A stretch of DNA of 64,000 nt from Streptomyces justiciae (lineage in GTDB: Bacteria > Actinomycetota > Actinomycetes > Streptomycetales > Streptomycetaceae). The stretch covers positions 806,001 through 870,000 of the forward strand of contig NZ_JADDXU010000002.1 of the NCBI RefSeq assembly GCF_015163075.1. Direction: 5' to 3'. Positions within the stretch are counted from its first letter, which is position 1; each line of letters opens with the position of its first letter. The notes under the pieces are model-generated. The model made no database searches, had not been told where the DNA came from, and was given only the letters and a program-made list of their open reading frames with translations. Position numbers and translations under genes: made by a program. Positions 33,865 to 42,452 of this stretch are shown here, in pieces.

Positions 33865-33876
33865 GCAAGCGCTTTC
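33865..33876. promoter_or_regulatory. LacI/GalR-type operator candidate
   Basis: AAGCGCTT (33867-33874), a perfect 8-bp palindrome within GCAAGCGCTTTC, upstream of the sugar-type cassette. This core is typical of LacI-family sites; no LacI gene is in the window. Confidence 0.55.
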
Positions 33877-34098
33877 TCTCCGCAGCAACCTAAGCGGCGG
33901 GACTATGACCGGTCAACAGGTCGTACCCCAGCTCACGGGGGCTTCTCACACCCTGGTCACCACGTTCCCCCGAAGCCCCTGTGGCGGGCCTGTCACCGCC
34001 GGACGCTAGGCTGCCCTCCGCACCTGTGATCACCGTGGCCCGGCGGCTCGGTGTGCCCGTCGCTCCTCCCACGATCAGCGCTTGGACTCCGTACCTTC

Positions 34099-34974
34099 AT
34101 GTCTTGGTTTGAATCCCTCATCCTCGGACTCGTCCAGGGGCTCACAGAGTTCCTCCCCGTCTCCTCCAGCGCGCATCTGCGGCTGACGGCGGCCTTCTTC
34201 GACTGGAAGGACCCGGGGGCGGCCTTCACGGCGATCACCCAGATCGGCACCGAGGCGGCCGTGCTGATCTACTTCCGCAAGGACATCGGGCGGATCATCT
34301 CGGCCTGGTTCCGCTCGCTGACGAACAAGGCGATGCGCGGTGACCACGACGCCCAGATGGGCTGGCTCGTGATCGTCGGCTCGATCCCGATCGGTGTGCT
34401 CGGCGTCACCCTCAAGGACCAGATCGAGGGCCCGTTCCGCGATCTGCGCATCACCGCGACCATGCTGATCGTGGTCGGCGTCATCATCGGCATCGCCGAC
34501 CGGATGGCCGCGCGCGACGAGAGCGGCGGCAAGCACCGGGCGCCCACCCAGCGCAAGTCCCTGGAGGACCTGGGCGTCCGGGACGGCCTGATCTTCGGCC
34601 TCTGCCAGGCCTGCGCCCTCATCCCGGGCGTCTCCCGCTCCGGCGCCACCATCAGCGGCGGCCTCTTCATGGGCTACCGGCGCGAGGCCGCGGCCCGCTA
34701 CTCGTTCCTCCTCGCCATCCCCGCGGTGCTGGCGTCCGGCCTGTTCGAGACCAAGGACGCGCTGGAGGGCGGGCATGTGGAGTGGGGGCCGACGATCTTC
34801 GCGACGATCGTGGCCTTCGTGGTCGGGTACGCGGTCATCGCGTGGTTCATGAAGTTCATCTCGACCAAGAGCTTCATGCCGTTCGTCTGGTACCGCATCG
34901 CGCTCGGCATCCTGGTCATCGTGCTGGTGTCGGTCGGCGCGCTCAGCCCGCACGCGGCGGAGTCGGCGGGCTGA
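34099..34974 (+). CDS. uppP: Undecaprenyl-diphosphatase UppP (BacA)
   Basis: 291 residues, eight or so membrane helices. Both signatures of the family are intact: EFLPVSSSAHLRL and PGVSRSGATIS. Dephosphorylates undecaprenyl diphosphate to recycle the lipid carrier for peptidoglycan and teichoic-type polymers; extra copies confer bacitracin resistance. ATG at 34099 begins the conserved MSWFESLILGLVQG. Monocistronic. Confidence 0.95.
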   Translation: MSWFESLILGLVQGLTEFLPVSSSAHLRLTAAFFDWKDPGAAFTAITQIGTEAAVLIYFRKDIGRIISAWFRSLTNKAMRGDHDAQMGWLVIVGSIPIGVLGVTLKDQIEGPFRDLRITATMLIVVGVIIGIADRMAARDESGGKHRAPTQRKSLEDLGVRDGLIFGLCQACALIPGVSRSGATISGGLFMGYRREAAARYSFLLAIPAVLASGLFETKDALEGGHVEWGPTIFATIVAFVVGYAVIAWFMKFISTKSFMPFVWYRIALGILVIVLVSVGALSPHAAESAG

Positions 34975-35101
34975 CGCTCCCCCACGCCTCCAGCAGGACA
35001 GAATCCAACATGTTCGCCCAGTGAACTCCGTGACCAATCACATACGTTGTGCGTAGCCGTTCGGTAGCGCAGTGTCAGTGCTTGCCCCTAGGCTTGTCCG
35101 C

Positions 35102-35281
35102 ATGTCCCCCGATTCCATGGCCTCTGGTTCCGTGCGGTCTGCTGCCGAAGTCAACGAGCAGATCCGTGCGCTGTGGCTGCGGGCGGGCGGTTCGCTGTCG
35201 ACCCAGGAGCGCGAGGAGTACGAGCTGTTGGTGGTCGAGTGGGCGGCCGCGATCCGCGGCAATGTCATCGAGGCGGCCTGA
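35102..35281 (+). CDS. Small helical hypothetical protein
   Basis: 59 residues: MSPDSMASG then a helical hairpin (VNEQIRALWLRAGGSLSTQEREEYELLVVEWAAAIRG). Codon use fits a real gene. TAGGCT lies seven bases upstream of the ATG, suggesting a leaderless transcript. An ATG at 35072 is possible. Function unknown. Confidence 0.72.
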   Translation: MSPDSMASGSVRSAAEVNEQIRALWLRAGGSLSTQEREEYELLVVEWAAAIRGNVIEAA

Positions 35282-35296
35282 TCAGGGCCGCCCGGC

Positions 35297-35878
35297 TCAG
35301 TCGTTGACGGCTCCATAGCGCAGAACCCCGCCGCTGGGCAGGAGATACGCCATGCCCCGTTTCTCGGGCAGCACACCGCCCAGCGTCTCGGAGTCAGTCA
35401 GTCCGGAGACGCTCCACCCGATCAGGCCGAGGCTGAAGGCTGCCTCGCGGAACGCGTCGAGGCCGATGCCGGCCAACCACGCGTCGGCCGCGGCGGACCG
35501 GAAGTACGGACCGTCCTCGAACTCCACACCCGCCTGCCGCAGGGCCGACAGCGGCACTCCGAACGCCAGCCAGTCGCTGCCGTCGTCACCACCACCGCGC
35601 ACCGCCGTGACGTCACACACGACGAGCTCCCCCGAAGGCAGCCGGGCCTGACCGAATAGATGCCCGAACTCCGCCAGCGAGGCGACCGTGCGCGGCACGG
35701 TCTGCTGCTCCTCCGGCTCCCGGTCCTTGTGCCCGTAGCAGCCCTCCGCCCCCGCCGCGCCCCACACCGCGTCCAGAACGGCCTGCAATCCGACGTCGTC
35801 CGTCGAACCGACCTCGATGGCCAGCTCGTACGTGCCTTCACCCCAGAACTGGTGGCGGAAGAGGGCGGCATCAGTCAT
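35297..35878 (-). CDS. Hypothetical protein
   Basis: 193 residues, soluble, no signal or helices. Notable segments: YELAIEVGSTDDVGLQAVLDAVW, DWLAFGVPLSALRQAG, FREAAFSLGLIGWSVSG. I do not recognise a domain; the length and good codon bias support a real gene. Divergent from the kinase-like gene at 35922 and convergent with the 59-residue gene. Confidence 0.72.
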   Translation of the reverse strand: MTDAALFRHQFWGEGTYELAIEVGSTDDVGLQAVLDAVWGAAGAEGCYGHKDREPEEQQTVPRTVASLAEFGHLFGQARLPSGELVVCDVTAVRGGGDDGSDWLAFGVPLSALRQAGVEFEDGPYFRSAAADAWLAGIGLDAFREAAFSLGLIGWSVSGLTDSETLGGVLPEKRGMAYLLPSGGVLRYGAVND

Positions 35879-35908
35879 CCGGCCATCATCGCCCACCCCC
35901 GCCCCTCC

Positions 35909-35914
35909 TAAGAT
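35909..35914 (+). promoter_or_regulatory. -10 box for the phosphotransferase-like gene
   Basis: TAAGAT, then seven bases and ATG at 35922, predicting a leaderless transcript. Confidence 0.45.
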
Positions 35915-35921
35915 CCACTCC

Positions 35922-36491
35922 ATGGAGCACCTCGACAGCGTCCCCGCGCGCCAGGGCCTCGTCATCTTCCTGAACGGCACCTCCAGTTCGGGCAAGTCGA
36001 GCATCGCGGCCGAACTGCTGCGGGTGCTCGACGAGCCGTACTTCCACATGCCTGTCGACGCGTTCCACGCGATGCGGTCGAGCGCGCCGGTGCCGCCGGA
36101 CGAGCTGGGCACCGTGCTGCACCGCACCTGGCAGGGCTTCCACCGCGCGGTCGCCGGGATGGCCGCCGCAGGGAACAACGTCGTCGTCGACCATGTGCTG
36201 AGCGCCGAGTGGCGGCTCCGCGACTGCCTGTCCCTGTTCGTCCCGCAGGACGTGGTGCTCGTCGGTGTGCACTGCCCGCCGGAGGAGCTGGAGCGCCGCG
36301 AGCGTGAGCGCGGCGACCGGCCGGCCGGGCTCGCGGCACGTCAGCTGGAGCAGGTGCACTCCCACGGGATCTACGACATCGAGTGCGACACGAGCCGCGC
36401 GACCCCGCTCGAATGCGCCCTGCGCATCAGGGAGTTCCTGCCCGGCCGCCCGACGCCGACGGCGTTCGAGCGGCTGCGCGCGGCCGGGTGA
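35922..36491 (+). CDS. Chloramphenicol 3-O-phosphotransferase-like kinase
   Basis: 189 residues, P-loop kinase. Walker A GTSSSGKSS at residues 19-27, VVVDHVLSAEWRLRDC and VGVHCPPEELERRERERGDRPAGLAARQ match the CPT family, where the acceptor-binding lid follows the arginine cluster. The prototype (S. venezuelae Cpt) inactivates chloramphenicol by phosphorylation. Most homologues are of unknown substrate, so resistance is only a possibility. Confidence 0.85.
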   Translation: MEHLDSVPARQGLVIFLNGTSSSGKSSIAAELLRVLDEPYFHMPVDAFHAMRSSAPVPPDELGTVLHRTWQGFHRAVAGMAAAGNNVVVDHVLSAEWRLRDCLSLFVPQDVVLVGVHCPPEELERRERERGDRPAGLAARQLEQVHSHGIYDIECDTSRATPLECALRIREFLPGRPTPTAFERLRAAG

Positions 36492-36500
36492 CGTCAGGGG

Positions 36501-37748
36501 TCAGGGGTCCAGCAGGTCGCAGGCCTCCCGGAAACCGTCGTACGCCTCGCCGTACTGCCTGGCCGCGAGGAGGAACATGGCCTGGTCCGTCAAGGCCGCG
36601 CGCAGGGTCCCGGGGTCGGCGAGACGGCGAGCGAGGGCCACGCCCTCGGCGAAGACGGGGCGCAGCGGTTCGAGGAGGCGGTGGTTGAGGCGGTCCCGGT
36701 ACACCGCGGTGCGGACGGCCAGCCTGCGGTGCTGGACGATCAGCTCGGGGAGCGGGGTGGACGGGTCCTCGCGCAGCGCGGTGACCTGTTCCTCCAGCGG
36801 CCCCAGGCCGTCCAGGTAGGCGTCCCTGATGTCCGGCGACCACTGCAGGCAGGGTGCACCGAATGCGGGCCCCGGCCTCCGTGCGGTCGGTACGGGCTCC
36901 GCCGACCGGCCCGACAGGGCGAACAGGACGACCCACCACGAGGACATGTCGCTCCAGCTCCTGCGTTCACCGGTGCGGTCCAGGTCGGCAAGCAGGGTGA
37001 GAGCCTCCTGCCGGGCCGCCGCGGCCTCGACGCGACGATCGGCACCGTCCAGCATCCCTGCCTGGTGCACCAGTTGGCAGACCAGTATCGCCAACGAGGC
37101 GCTGTCCGCCGCGACTTCCGCCCGGGTGACGTCCACCAGCTCCGCGAAGGCGTCCAGAGCCGCGTCCTGCTGTCCAGCGGCATCCAGGGCGGCCACCCAT
37201 CTCACCACTGCCCAGAACGAGTTGTCCCCCGCGGCCAGCGGGCGCTCCGCGTCGACCGACTTCTCACACACCTCGGCCGCTTCCTCGTACCGCCCCTCCT
37301 CGGCCAGCACCTCCGCCAGTCGCCAGTGCCCGTACGCGGGGCTCCCCACCTGCCCGTGCTCGAAGCCCCAGCGCCCGGCCGCGGCCATCTCCTCGCAGAC
37401 GGCGAGGCCCTCCGCCCGCCGCCCGAGGGCATAAAGACCGTGCTGACAGGCGTCCAGAGCCCGGACCAGCAACGTGGCCCGCCGCGGATCCCCCTCGTCG
37501 ATGCGCCGCGCCACGGCCGCTGCCTCCGCGTGCCGGGCCAGCCGCACCTCCGGCAGATCACGGACCTCCCACTCGTACCCGTACGACACCAGCGCGTCGG
37601 CCAGTTTCGGCACATAGGTCAGCGGACTCACCGCCGACAGCACCCGGTACGCCTCGACCTGCCGCGCGACGCTCGGCCTGTCCGACTCCAGCAGAATCGT
37701 CCGCGCCCTGAGCACCGCATCCTGATCGACCTTCTCCGAGTGATTCAT
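36501..37748 (-). CDS. TPR-like helical repeat protein
   Basis: 415 residues, almost entirely helical, with TPR-like pairs (AVLRARTILLESDRPSVARQ, RRATLLVRALDACQHGLYALGRRAEGLAVCEEM, RLAEVLAEEGRYEEAAEVCEKSV, AMFLLAARQYGEAYDGFREAC). A cytosolic protein-protein interaction scaffold of unknown partner. A related but shorter protein is at 45091-45621. Convergent with the kinase-like gene, 9 bp apart. Confidence 0.8.
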   Translation of the reverse strand: MNHSEKVDQDAVLRARTILLESDRPSVARQVEAYRVLSAVSPLTYVPKLADALVSYGYEWEVRDLPEVRLARHAEAAAVARRIDEGDPRRATLLVRALDACQHGLYALGRRAEGLAVCEEMAAAGRWGFEHGQVGSPAYGHWRLAEVLAEEGRYEEAAEVCEKSVDAERPLAAGDNSFWAVVRWVAALDAAGQQDAALDAFAELVDVTRAEVAADSASLAILVCQLVHQAGMLDGADRRVEAAAARQEALTLLADLDRTGERRSWSDMSSWWVVLFALSGRSAEPVPTARRPGPAFGAPCLQWSPDIRDAYLDGLGPLEEQVTALREDPSTPLPELIVQHRRLAVRTAVYRDRLNHRLLEPLRPVFAEGVALARRLADPGTLRAALTDQAMFLLAARQYGEAYDGFREACDLLDP

Positions 37749-37926
37749 GACGGCGATTCTGAGAGCCGGGGCAGGGCCTCAACAAGGCTCCCGAGCAGTG
37801 CCGTTCGTCCTACGAAAACCGGCGCTGACCTGTCATGATGGAGACGTCTTCACCCCGGACGACCTCCTCCGACCTCCCGGCCGGAGATGCCCGAAACGCC
37901 TCGCACCACACCGGAGTCGTCTTCGC

Positions 37927-37932
37927 TACCGT
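37927..37932 (+). promoter_or_regulatory. -10 box for the FAD monooxygenase gene
   Basis: TACCGT, six bases, then ATG at 37939; leaderless start predicted. No clear -35. Confidence 0.4.
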
Positions 37933-37938
37933 CGTGCC

Positions 37939-39159
37939 ATGCGAGCGATCGTCATGGGCGCGGGCATCGGAGGGCTGGCCGCGACGCTGGCGCTGCGCCG
38001 GGCCGGGGCCGAGGTGACGCTGGTCGAGCAGACCCCGCGGTACACCGAGGCAGGCGCCGGGATCCAACTCGCCCCGAACGCCACGCGGGTGCTGCGCCGG
38101 CTGGGGCGACTCGACGCGGTCGCCGCGCTGTCCGGGCCGCCCGGCCATCTCAGCTTCCGTAGCTGGTCCGACGGGACGGAGATCTGCCGTTACACGCTGG
38201 GGCGCGAGGTCGACGACGCGTTCGGGGCGCCGTATCTGCAGGTCCACCGGGCCGATCTCCAGCAGGCGCTCGCCGCCGCGGTGCCGCCCGGGGCGGTACG
38301 GCTGGGCACCGAGGTCGTGGGCATTGACCAGGACGACAGGTCGGCCACCGTGACGACCGCGCACGGCGAACGCCTCAGCGCCCACCTGGTGGTGGCCGCC
38401 GACGGCATCCGGTCCGCCGCCCGCCAGTGGCTCTTCGGCACGGACGAGGCGGTGTTCTCGAGGACGGCCGCCTACCGGGCGCTGCTTCCAGCCGCCGCGG
38501 TCGCCGATCTGGAGCTGCCGGACACCGGGATATGGCTCGGCCCCGGCCGGCACTTCGTCCACTACTGGCTGCGGCGGGGTGAACTCCTCAACGTCGTGGC
38601 CGTGTTCGGGACGGAGACCGCCCACGAGTCGTGGACCGAGCGGGCCGAACCGGGGGAACCACTGCGGGCGTTCGAGGGGTGGGAGGACCGCGTGGTCCAA
38701 GTCCTCACGCGTGCCGGCCAGATGTACCGCTGGGGCATCTACACCCGCGCCCCGCTCCCCCGTTGGCATATCGGGCGGGTGACCCTGCTGGGCGACAGCG
38801 CGCACGCGATGGTGCCGTTCCAGGCGCAGGGTGCGGCGCAGGCCATCCTCGACGCGGCCGTGCTCGGCGACTGCCTCACCGACGCGGCCCCGGACGACGT
38901 ACCCGAAGCGCTCGACCGGTACGTACGACGGCGGCTCGCGGCCGCCACCGGGATGCAGGCCCGCTCCGCGAGCGCCGGCGAGGAGTTCCATCTCCCGGAC
39001 GGCCCGGCGGCCCAGGCGCGCAACGCCCGGATGGCGGCCCACGCCGCGGAGCACCGGTTCTGGTCGGCGTCGAGCGCCTGGGGCACCGACGCCCTCGAAG
39101 ACCCGGCTCCACGATCAGGACCGCGCAACCGCATGAACGCCCCGCGCCGCCCCAACTGA
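37939..39159 (+). CDS. FAD-dependent aromatic-ring monooxygenase
   Basis: 406 residues. FAD-binding GAGIGGLAATLALRRAG at residues 7-23, DG motif VVAADGIRSAAR and GD motif LLGDSAHAMVPFQAQGAAQA define a group-A flavoprotein hydroxylase (salicylate/6-hydroxynicotinate hydroxylase type). Substrate unknown. The final codons (encoding PRRPN) are already part of a degenerate 21-bp repeat array that continues past the stop. Confidence 0.88.
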   Translation: MRAIVMGAGIGGLAATLALRRAGAEVTLVEQTPRYTEAGAGIQLAPNATRVLRRLGRLDAVAALSGPPGHLSFRSWSDGTEICRYTLGREVDDAFGAPYLQVHRADLQQALAAAVPPGAVRLGTEVVGIDQDDRSATVTTAHGERLSAHLVVAADGIRSAARQWLFGTDEAVFSRTAAYRALLPAAAVADLELPDTGIWLGPGRHFVHYWLRRGELLNVVAVFGTETAHESWTERAEPGEPLRAFEGWEDRVVQVLTRAGQMYRWGIYTRAPLPRWHIGRVTLLGDSAHAMVPFQAQGAAQAILDAAVLGDCLTDAAPDDVPEALDRYVRRRLAAATGMQARSASAGEEFHLPDGPAAQARNARMAAHAAEHRFWSASSAWGTDALEDPAPRSGPRNRMNAPRRPN

Positions 39160-39427
39160 AGCCCCCCCGCCGCCGATTGGAGTCCCCGCCGCCTAACTAG
39201 AGCCCTCCGCCACCCGACCGAGGCGGCCCCGCACCCAACCGAAGTGCCCCCGCACCCGACCGCAGCCCCGCCACCCAACTGAAGTCCGCCGCCACCCGAT
39301 TGAAGCCCCGCCAGCCAACTCAAGCCCCCCCCGCCACCCGATTGAAAGCCCCGCCACCCAACTGAAGCCCTCCGCCACCCGATTGGAGCCCCGTGCCGCC
39401 CGATTGGAGCCCCCATCGCTCGATTGT
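39144..39427. repeat. Degenerate 21-bp tandem repeat array
   Basis: About 14 units with anchors at 39154, 39175, 39195, 39216, 39237, 39258, 39277, 39298, 39317, 39340, 39360, 39381, 39402 and 39422. Core CCACCC then AACTGA or GATTGG then AGCCCC. The first twelve anchors alternate strictly A-type, G-type, a 41-42-bp higher-order period. It begins inside the monooxygenase gene and fills the gap to the next gene; no other feature seen. Confidence 0.85.
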
Positions 39428-39475
39428 CGACGCACACCCCTTGGCCCGGCCCGTCCCATGCCCAACACTCGGCCC

Positions 39476-39970
39476 ATGACGCAGCGTGTGGAGCTCGCCA
39501 CCGTGATGGACCGGCTGGCCGTCGACGAACTCATCACCGACTACGCCGTGGCCGTGGACGACGGCGACTGGGCGGCGTACCGGCGCCTGTTCGCCCCGGA
39601 CGGCCGGGCGGACTACCGGTCCGCGGGCGGGGTCGAGGGCGACGCGGGGCAGGTCGCCGCCTGGCTCGCGGAGAGCCTGAGCCTCTTCTCCATGCGGCAG
39701 CATCTGATCGTCAACCGGCGCATCACCTTCGGCACGCTGGACCACGACACCGGCGACACGGCCCGCGTCCAGGCGGACTACGTCAACCCGATGCGCTTCG
39801 TGCAGGACGGCGATGGCGCCGAGGGCCCTTCCGCGCCCGACTTCGTGTGCGGCGGCCGGTACGCCTTCGGGCTGCTGCGCACGTACGACGGCTGGCGGCT
39901 GCGCGAGGTGGTCGTGCAGGAGAAGTGGCGGCGTCTTCCCGGTCCCCGGCCCGCGCCCGTGATCAACTGA
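39476..39970 (+). CDS. SnoaL-like/NTF2-fold protein
   Basis: 164 residues of a single SnoaL-like domain: DRLAVDELITDYAVAVDDGDWAAYRRLFAPDG, a polar pocket and GGRYAFGLLRTYDGWRLREVVVQEKW. The fold serves ring hydroxylating/isomerising enzymes and many unknowns. ATG at 39476 (MTQRVE) is preferred; ATG at 39458 is alternative. Downstream of a monooxygenase across the repeat array, it could work on the same pathway. Confidence 0.82.
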   Translation: MTQRVELATVMDRLAVDELITDYAVAVDDGDWAAYRRLFAPDGRADYRSAGGVEGDAGQVAAWLAESLSLFSMRQHLIVNRRITFGTLDHDTGDTARVQADYVNPMRFVQDGDGAEGPSAPDFVCGGRYAFGLLRTYDGWRLREVVVQEKWRRLPGPRPAPVIN

Positions 39971-40042
39971 GCCGATGCCCTCTGTCCCCGGGGCGTCCGT
40001 ACCGAGCACACTGGAGGGACGCACGGGGTAGGGAGGCGCCGC

Positions 40043-41611
40043 ATGAAGACGCTCGGCCACTGGCTCACCACCCCGTGGCGGAGATCCGTGGTCGCCGCCC
40101 TGGCCGGCGCGCTGCCCGTGCTTGCGTTCCCGGCGCCGTCGCTGTGGTGGTTCGCCTACGTCGCCCTGGTCCCCTGGATGCTGCTGGCCCGCTCCGCGCC
40201 GACCGGGAAGCGGGCGGCGTACGACGGCTGGGCGGGCGGCTTCGGTTTCATGCTGGCGATGCACCACTGGCTGCTGCCGAGCCTCCATGTCTTCACGCTC
40301 GTCATCGCGGCCCTGCTCGGCGGGTTGTGGGCGCCCTGGGGATGGCTGGTCCGGCACTTCCTCACCGGTCCCGGCCGGCGGATCGTCGGCGCCTTCTTCG
40401 TGCTGCCGTCGGGATGGCTGCTGGTGGAGCTCGTCCGGTCCTGGCAGGGGCTCGGCGGACCGTGGGGCGTGCTCGGCTCCAGTCAGTGGCAGGTGGAACC
40501 CGCGCTGCGGCTGGCCTCGGTGGGCGGGGTGTGGCTGATCAGCTTCCTGATCGTGGCCGTGAACGTCGCGTTCGCCGTGCTGGTCGTCGTCCCGCGCTCC
40601 CGCGTCCCGGCCCTCGCCGCGCTCGTCGCCACCGCCGCCGTCACCTCCGCGTCCTGGATGTGGTCACCGCGCCCCGACGCGGACGGGCGGGTCCGGATCG
40701 CGGTCGTGCAGCCGGGTGTGATCGACGGTCTCGGCAGCGGTGACAAGCGTTTCGCCCGCGAGGAGCGGCTGACCCGGGAACTCGCCGGGCAGGACGTCGA
40801 CCTGGTCGTGTGGGGCGAGAGCAGCGTCGGCTTCGACCTCGGCGACCGGCCTGACCTGGCCGGACGGCTCGCGACGCTCTCCCGGGAGACCGGCGCCGAC
40901 ATCCTCGTCAACGTGGACGCCCGCCGCTCGGACAAGCCCGGCATCTACAAGAGTTCGGTGCTGGTCGGCCCGGACGGGCTCACCGGCGACCGCTACGACA
41001 AGATGCGGCTCGTGCCGTTCGGCGAGTACATCCCGGCCCGCTCCCTGCTCGGCTGGGCGACCTCGGTCGGCAAGGCCGCGGGCGAGGACCGGCGGCGTGG
41101 CAGCGAGCAGGTCGTCATGGACGTCGGGCACGGGCTGAGGGTCGGCCCGATGGTCTGCTTCGAGTCCGCGTTCCCCGACATGAGCCGCCATCTCGCCGAG
41201 TCCGGCGCCGAGGTGCTGATCGCCCAGTCGTCGACGTCGACGTTCCAGGACAGCTGGGCGCCCGCGCAGCACGCCTCGCTGGCCGCCCTGCGCGCCGCCG
41301 AGACGGGCCGCCCGATGGTGCACGCGACGCTCACCGGGGTGTCGGCGGTGTACGGCCCCGAGGGACAGCGCGTCGGCTCCTGGCTCCCCACCGACGCGAG
41401 CACCTCCGCGGTCTACGAGGTCCCGCTGGCCACCGGTGTCACCCCGTACGTCCGCTACGGCGACTGGCCGACGCACGCGGCGCTGCTGATCCTGGCCGCC
41501 TGGTGCGTCGTACAGGGGCTGAAGGCCGTACGGCTCAGGCGGCCCGCTCCCGCACCGCGCGTACCACCCGCTCGCACAGCTCATGGGTCGCCAGCGCGTC
41601 CCGGGCGCTGA
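40043..41611 (+). CDS. lnt: Apolipoprotein N-acyltransferase
   Basis: 522 residues. About six N-terminal membrane helices, then a nitrilase-fold periplasmic-side domain with the catalytic triad E259 (VVWGESSV), K320 (YDKMRLVPFGEY) and C372 (MVCFES). Transfers an acyl chain to the N-terminal cysteine of lipoproteins. Actinobacterial Lnt is sometimes duplicated; synteny recalled from S. coelicolor suggests the second copy (SCO1336). The last 77 bp overlap the convergent Gfo/Idh/MocA gene. Confidence 0.9.
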   Translation: MKTLGHWLTTPWRRSVVAALAGALPVLAFPAPSLWWFAYVALVPWMLLARSAPTGKRAAYDGWAGGFGFMLAMHHWLLPSLHVFTLVIAALLGGLWAPWGWLVRHFLTGPGRRIVGAFFVLPSGWLLVELVRSWQGLGGPWGVLGSSQWQVEPALRLASVGGVWLISFLIVAVNVAFAVLVVVPRSRVPALAALVATAAVTSASWMWSPRPDADGRVRIAVVQPGVIDGLGSGDKRFAREERLTRELAGQDVDLVVWGESSVGFDLGDRPDLAGRLATLSRETGADILVNVDARRSDKPGIYKSSVLVGPDGLTGDRYDKMRLVPFGEYIPARSLLGWATSVGKAAGEDRRRGSEQVVMDVGHGLRVGPMVCFESAFPDMSRHLAESGAEVLIAQSSTSTFQDSWAPAQHASLAALRAAETGRPMVHATLTGVSAVYGPEGQRVGSWLPTDASTSAVYEVPLATGVTPYVRYGDWPTHAALLILAAWCVVQGLKAVRLRRPAPAPRVPPARTAHGSPARPGR

Positions 41612-42440
41612 GCACCTTGCCCGCGCGCACCGCGTCGAGGAAGGCGAGCACCGCCTGTTCGATGCCGCGCTGCCGGGCCACCGGCACCCAGTCGCCGCGC
41701 CGGCGCACGGTCGGCTGGCCCTTGTGGTCGATCACCTCGGCAAGGTTGACGATCTGACGCTTGGTGTCCTGCCCGGAGACCTCCAGGATCTCCTCGGCCG
41801 AACCGCTGAGCCGGTTCATCACGCCGAGCGCGGTGAAGCCGTCCCCGGCGAGCTGGAGGACGACGTGGTGCAGCAGTCCGTCCTGGACGCGGGCGCGCAC
41901 GGTCACGTCGTCGACCGGGCCCGGGGCGAGGAAGCGCAGGGTGTCGACGACGTGGATGAAGTCGTCGAGGATCATCGCGCGCGGTTCCTCGGGCAGCCCG
42001 ATCCGGTTCTTCTGCATGAGGATCAGCTCGCGCGGGTGGTCGGCGCACTGCGCGTACCCGGGCGCGAACCGCCGGTTGAAGCCGACCGCCAGCGACACCC
42101 CGCGCTCCTCCGCGAGCGCCACCAGCCGCTCGGAGTCGGCCAGCTCGTAGGCCAGCGGCTTGTCGACGTACGTCGGTACGCCCGCCTCCAGCAGCCGCGT
42201 CACGATGTCGGGGTGCACGACGGTCGGCGCGTGCACGAAGGCCGCGTCGAGTCCCGCGGCGAGCAGCGCGTCGAGGTCCTGGTGCCGCTGTGCCTCCGGA
42301 AGGCGCAGGCCGTCGGCGACCCGGGCGAGGGTGGCGGGCGTCCGGGTCTGGAGGTGGAGTTCGACGCCGGGGAGGCCGCCGAGCACCGGCAGGTAGGCCT
42401 TCTGGGCGATGTCGCCGAGTCCGATGCAGCCGACCTTCAC
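41535..42440 (-). CDS. Gfo/Idh/MocA-family oxidoreductase
   Basis: 301 residues, shorter than typical. N-terminal NAD-binding CIGLGDIAQKAYLPVL and VDKPLAYELADSERLVALAEERG. C-terminal domain carries GFNRRFAPGYAQ. Begins 12 bp after the FAD monooxygenase stop on the same strand, so probably in one TetR-controlled operon. Substrate unknown. 3' end overlaps lnt by 77 bp. Confidence 0.87.
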   Translation of the reverse strand: MKVGCIGLGDIAQKAYLPVLGGLPGVELHLQTRTPATLARVADGLRLPEAQRHQDLDALLAAGLDAAFVHAPTVVHPDIVTRLLEAGVPTYVDKPLAYELADSERLVALAEERGVSLAVGFNRRFAPGYAQCADHPRELILMQKNRIGLPEEPRAMILDDFIHVVDTLRFLAPGPVDDVTVRARVQDGLLHHVVLQLAGDGFTALGVMNRLSGSAEEILEVSGQDTKRQIVNLAEVIDHKGQPTVRRRGDWVPVARQRGIEQAVLAFLDAVRAGKVLSARDALATHELCERVVRAVRERAA

Positions 42441-42452
42441 TGGTGGGTCTCC

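Noticed and set aside
37749..37926. Possible small gene before the FAD monooxygenase (a 60-residue ORF at 37835)
   Set aside because: Poor composition, no SD; the interval holds only the promoters of its two flanking genes.
39144..39427. CRISPR array interpretation
   Set aside because: The units are contiguous and degenerate with no unique spacers, and no cas genes are present.
39193..39537. Minus-strand ORF across the 21-bp repeat array (Gly/Trp-rich heptads)
   Set aside because: The repeat length is a multiple of three, so frames stay open by chance. No ribosome site or domain.
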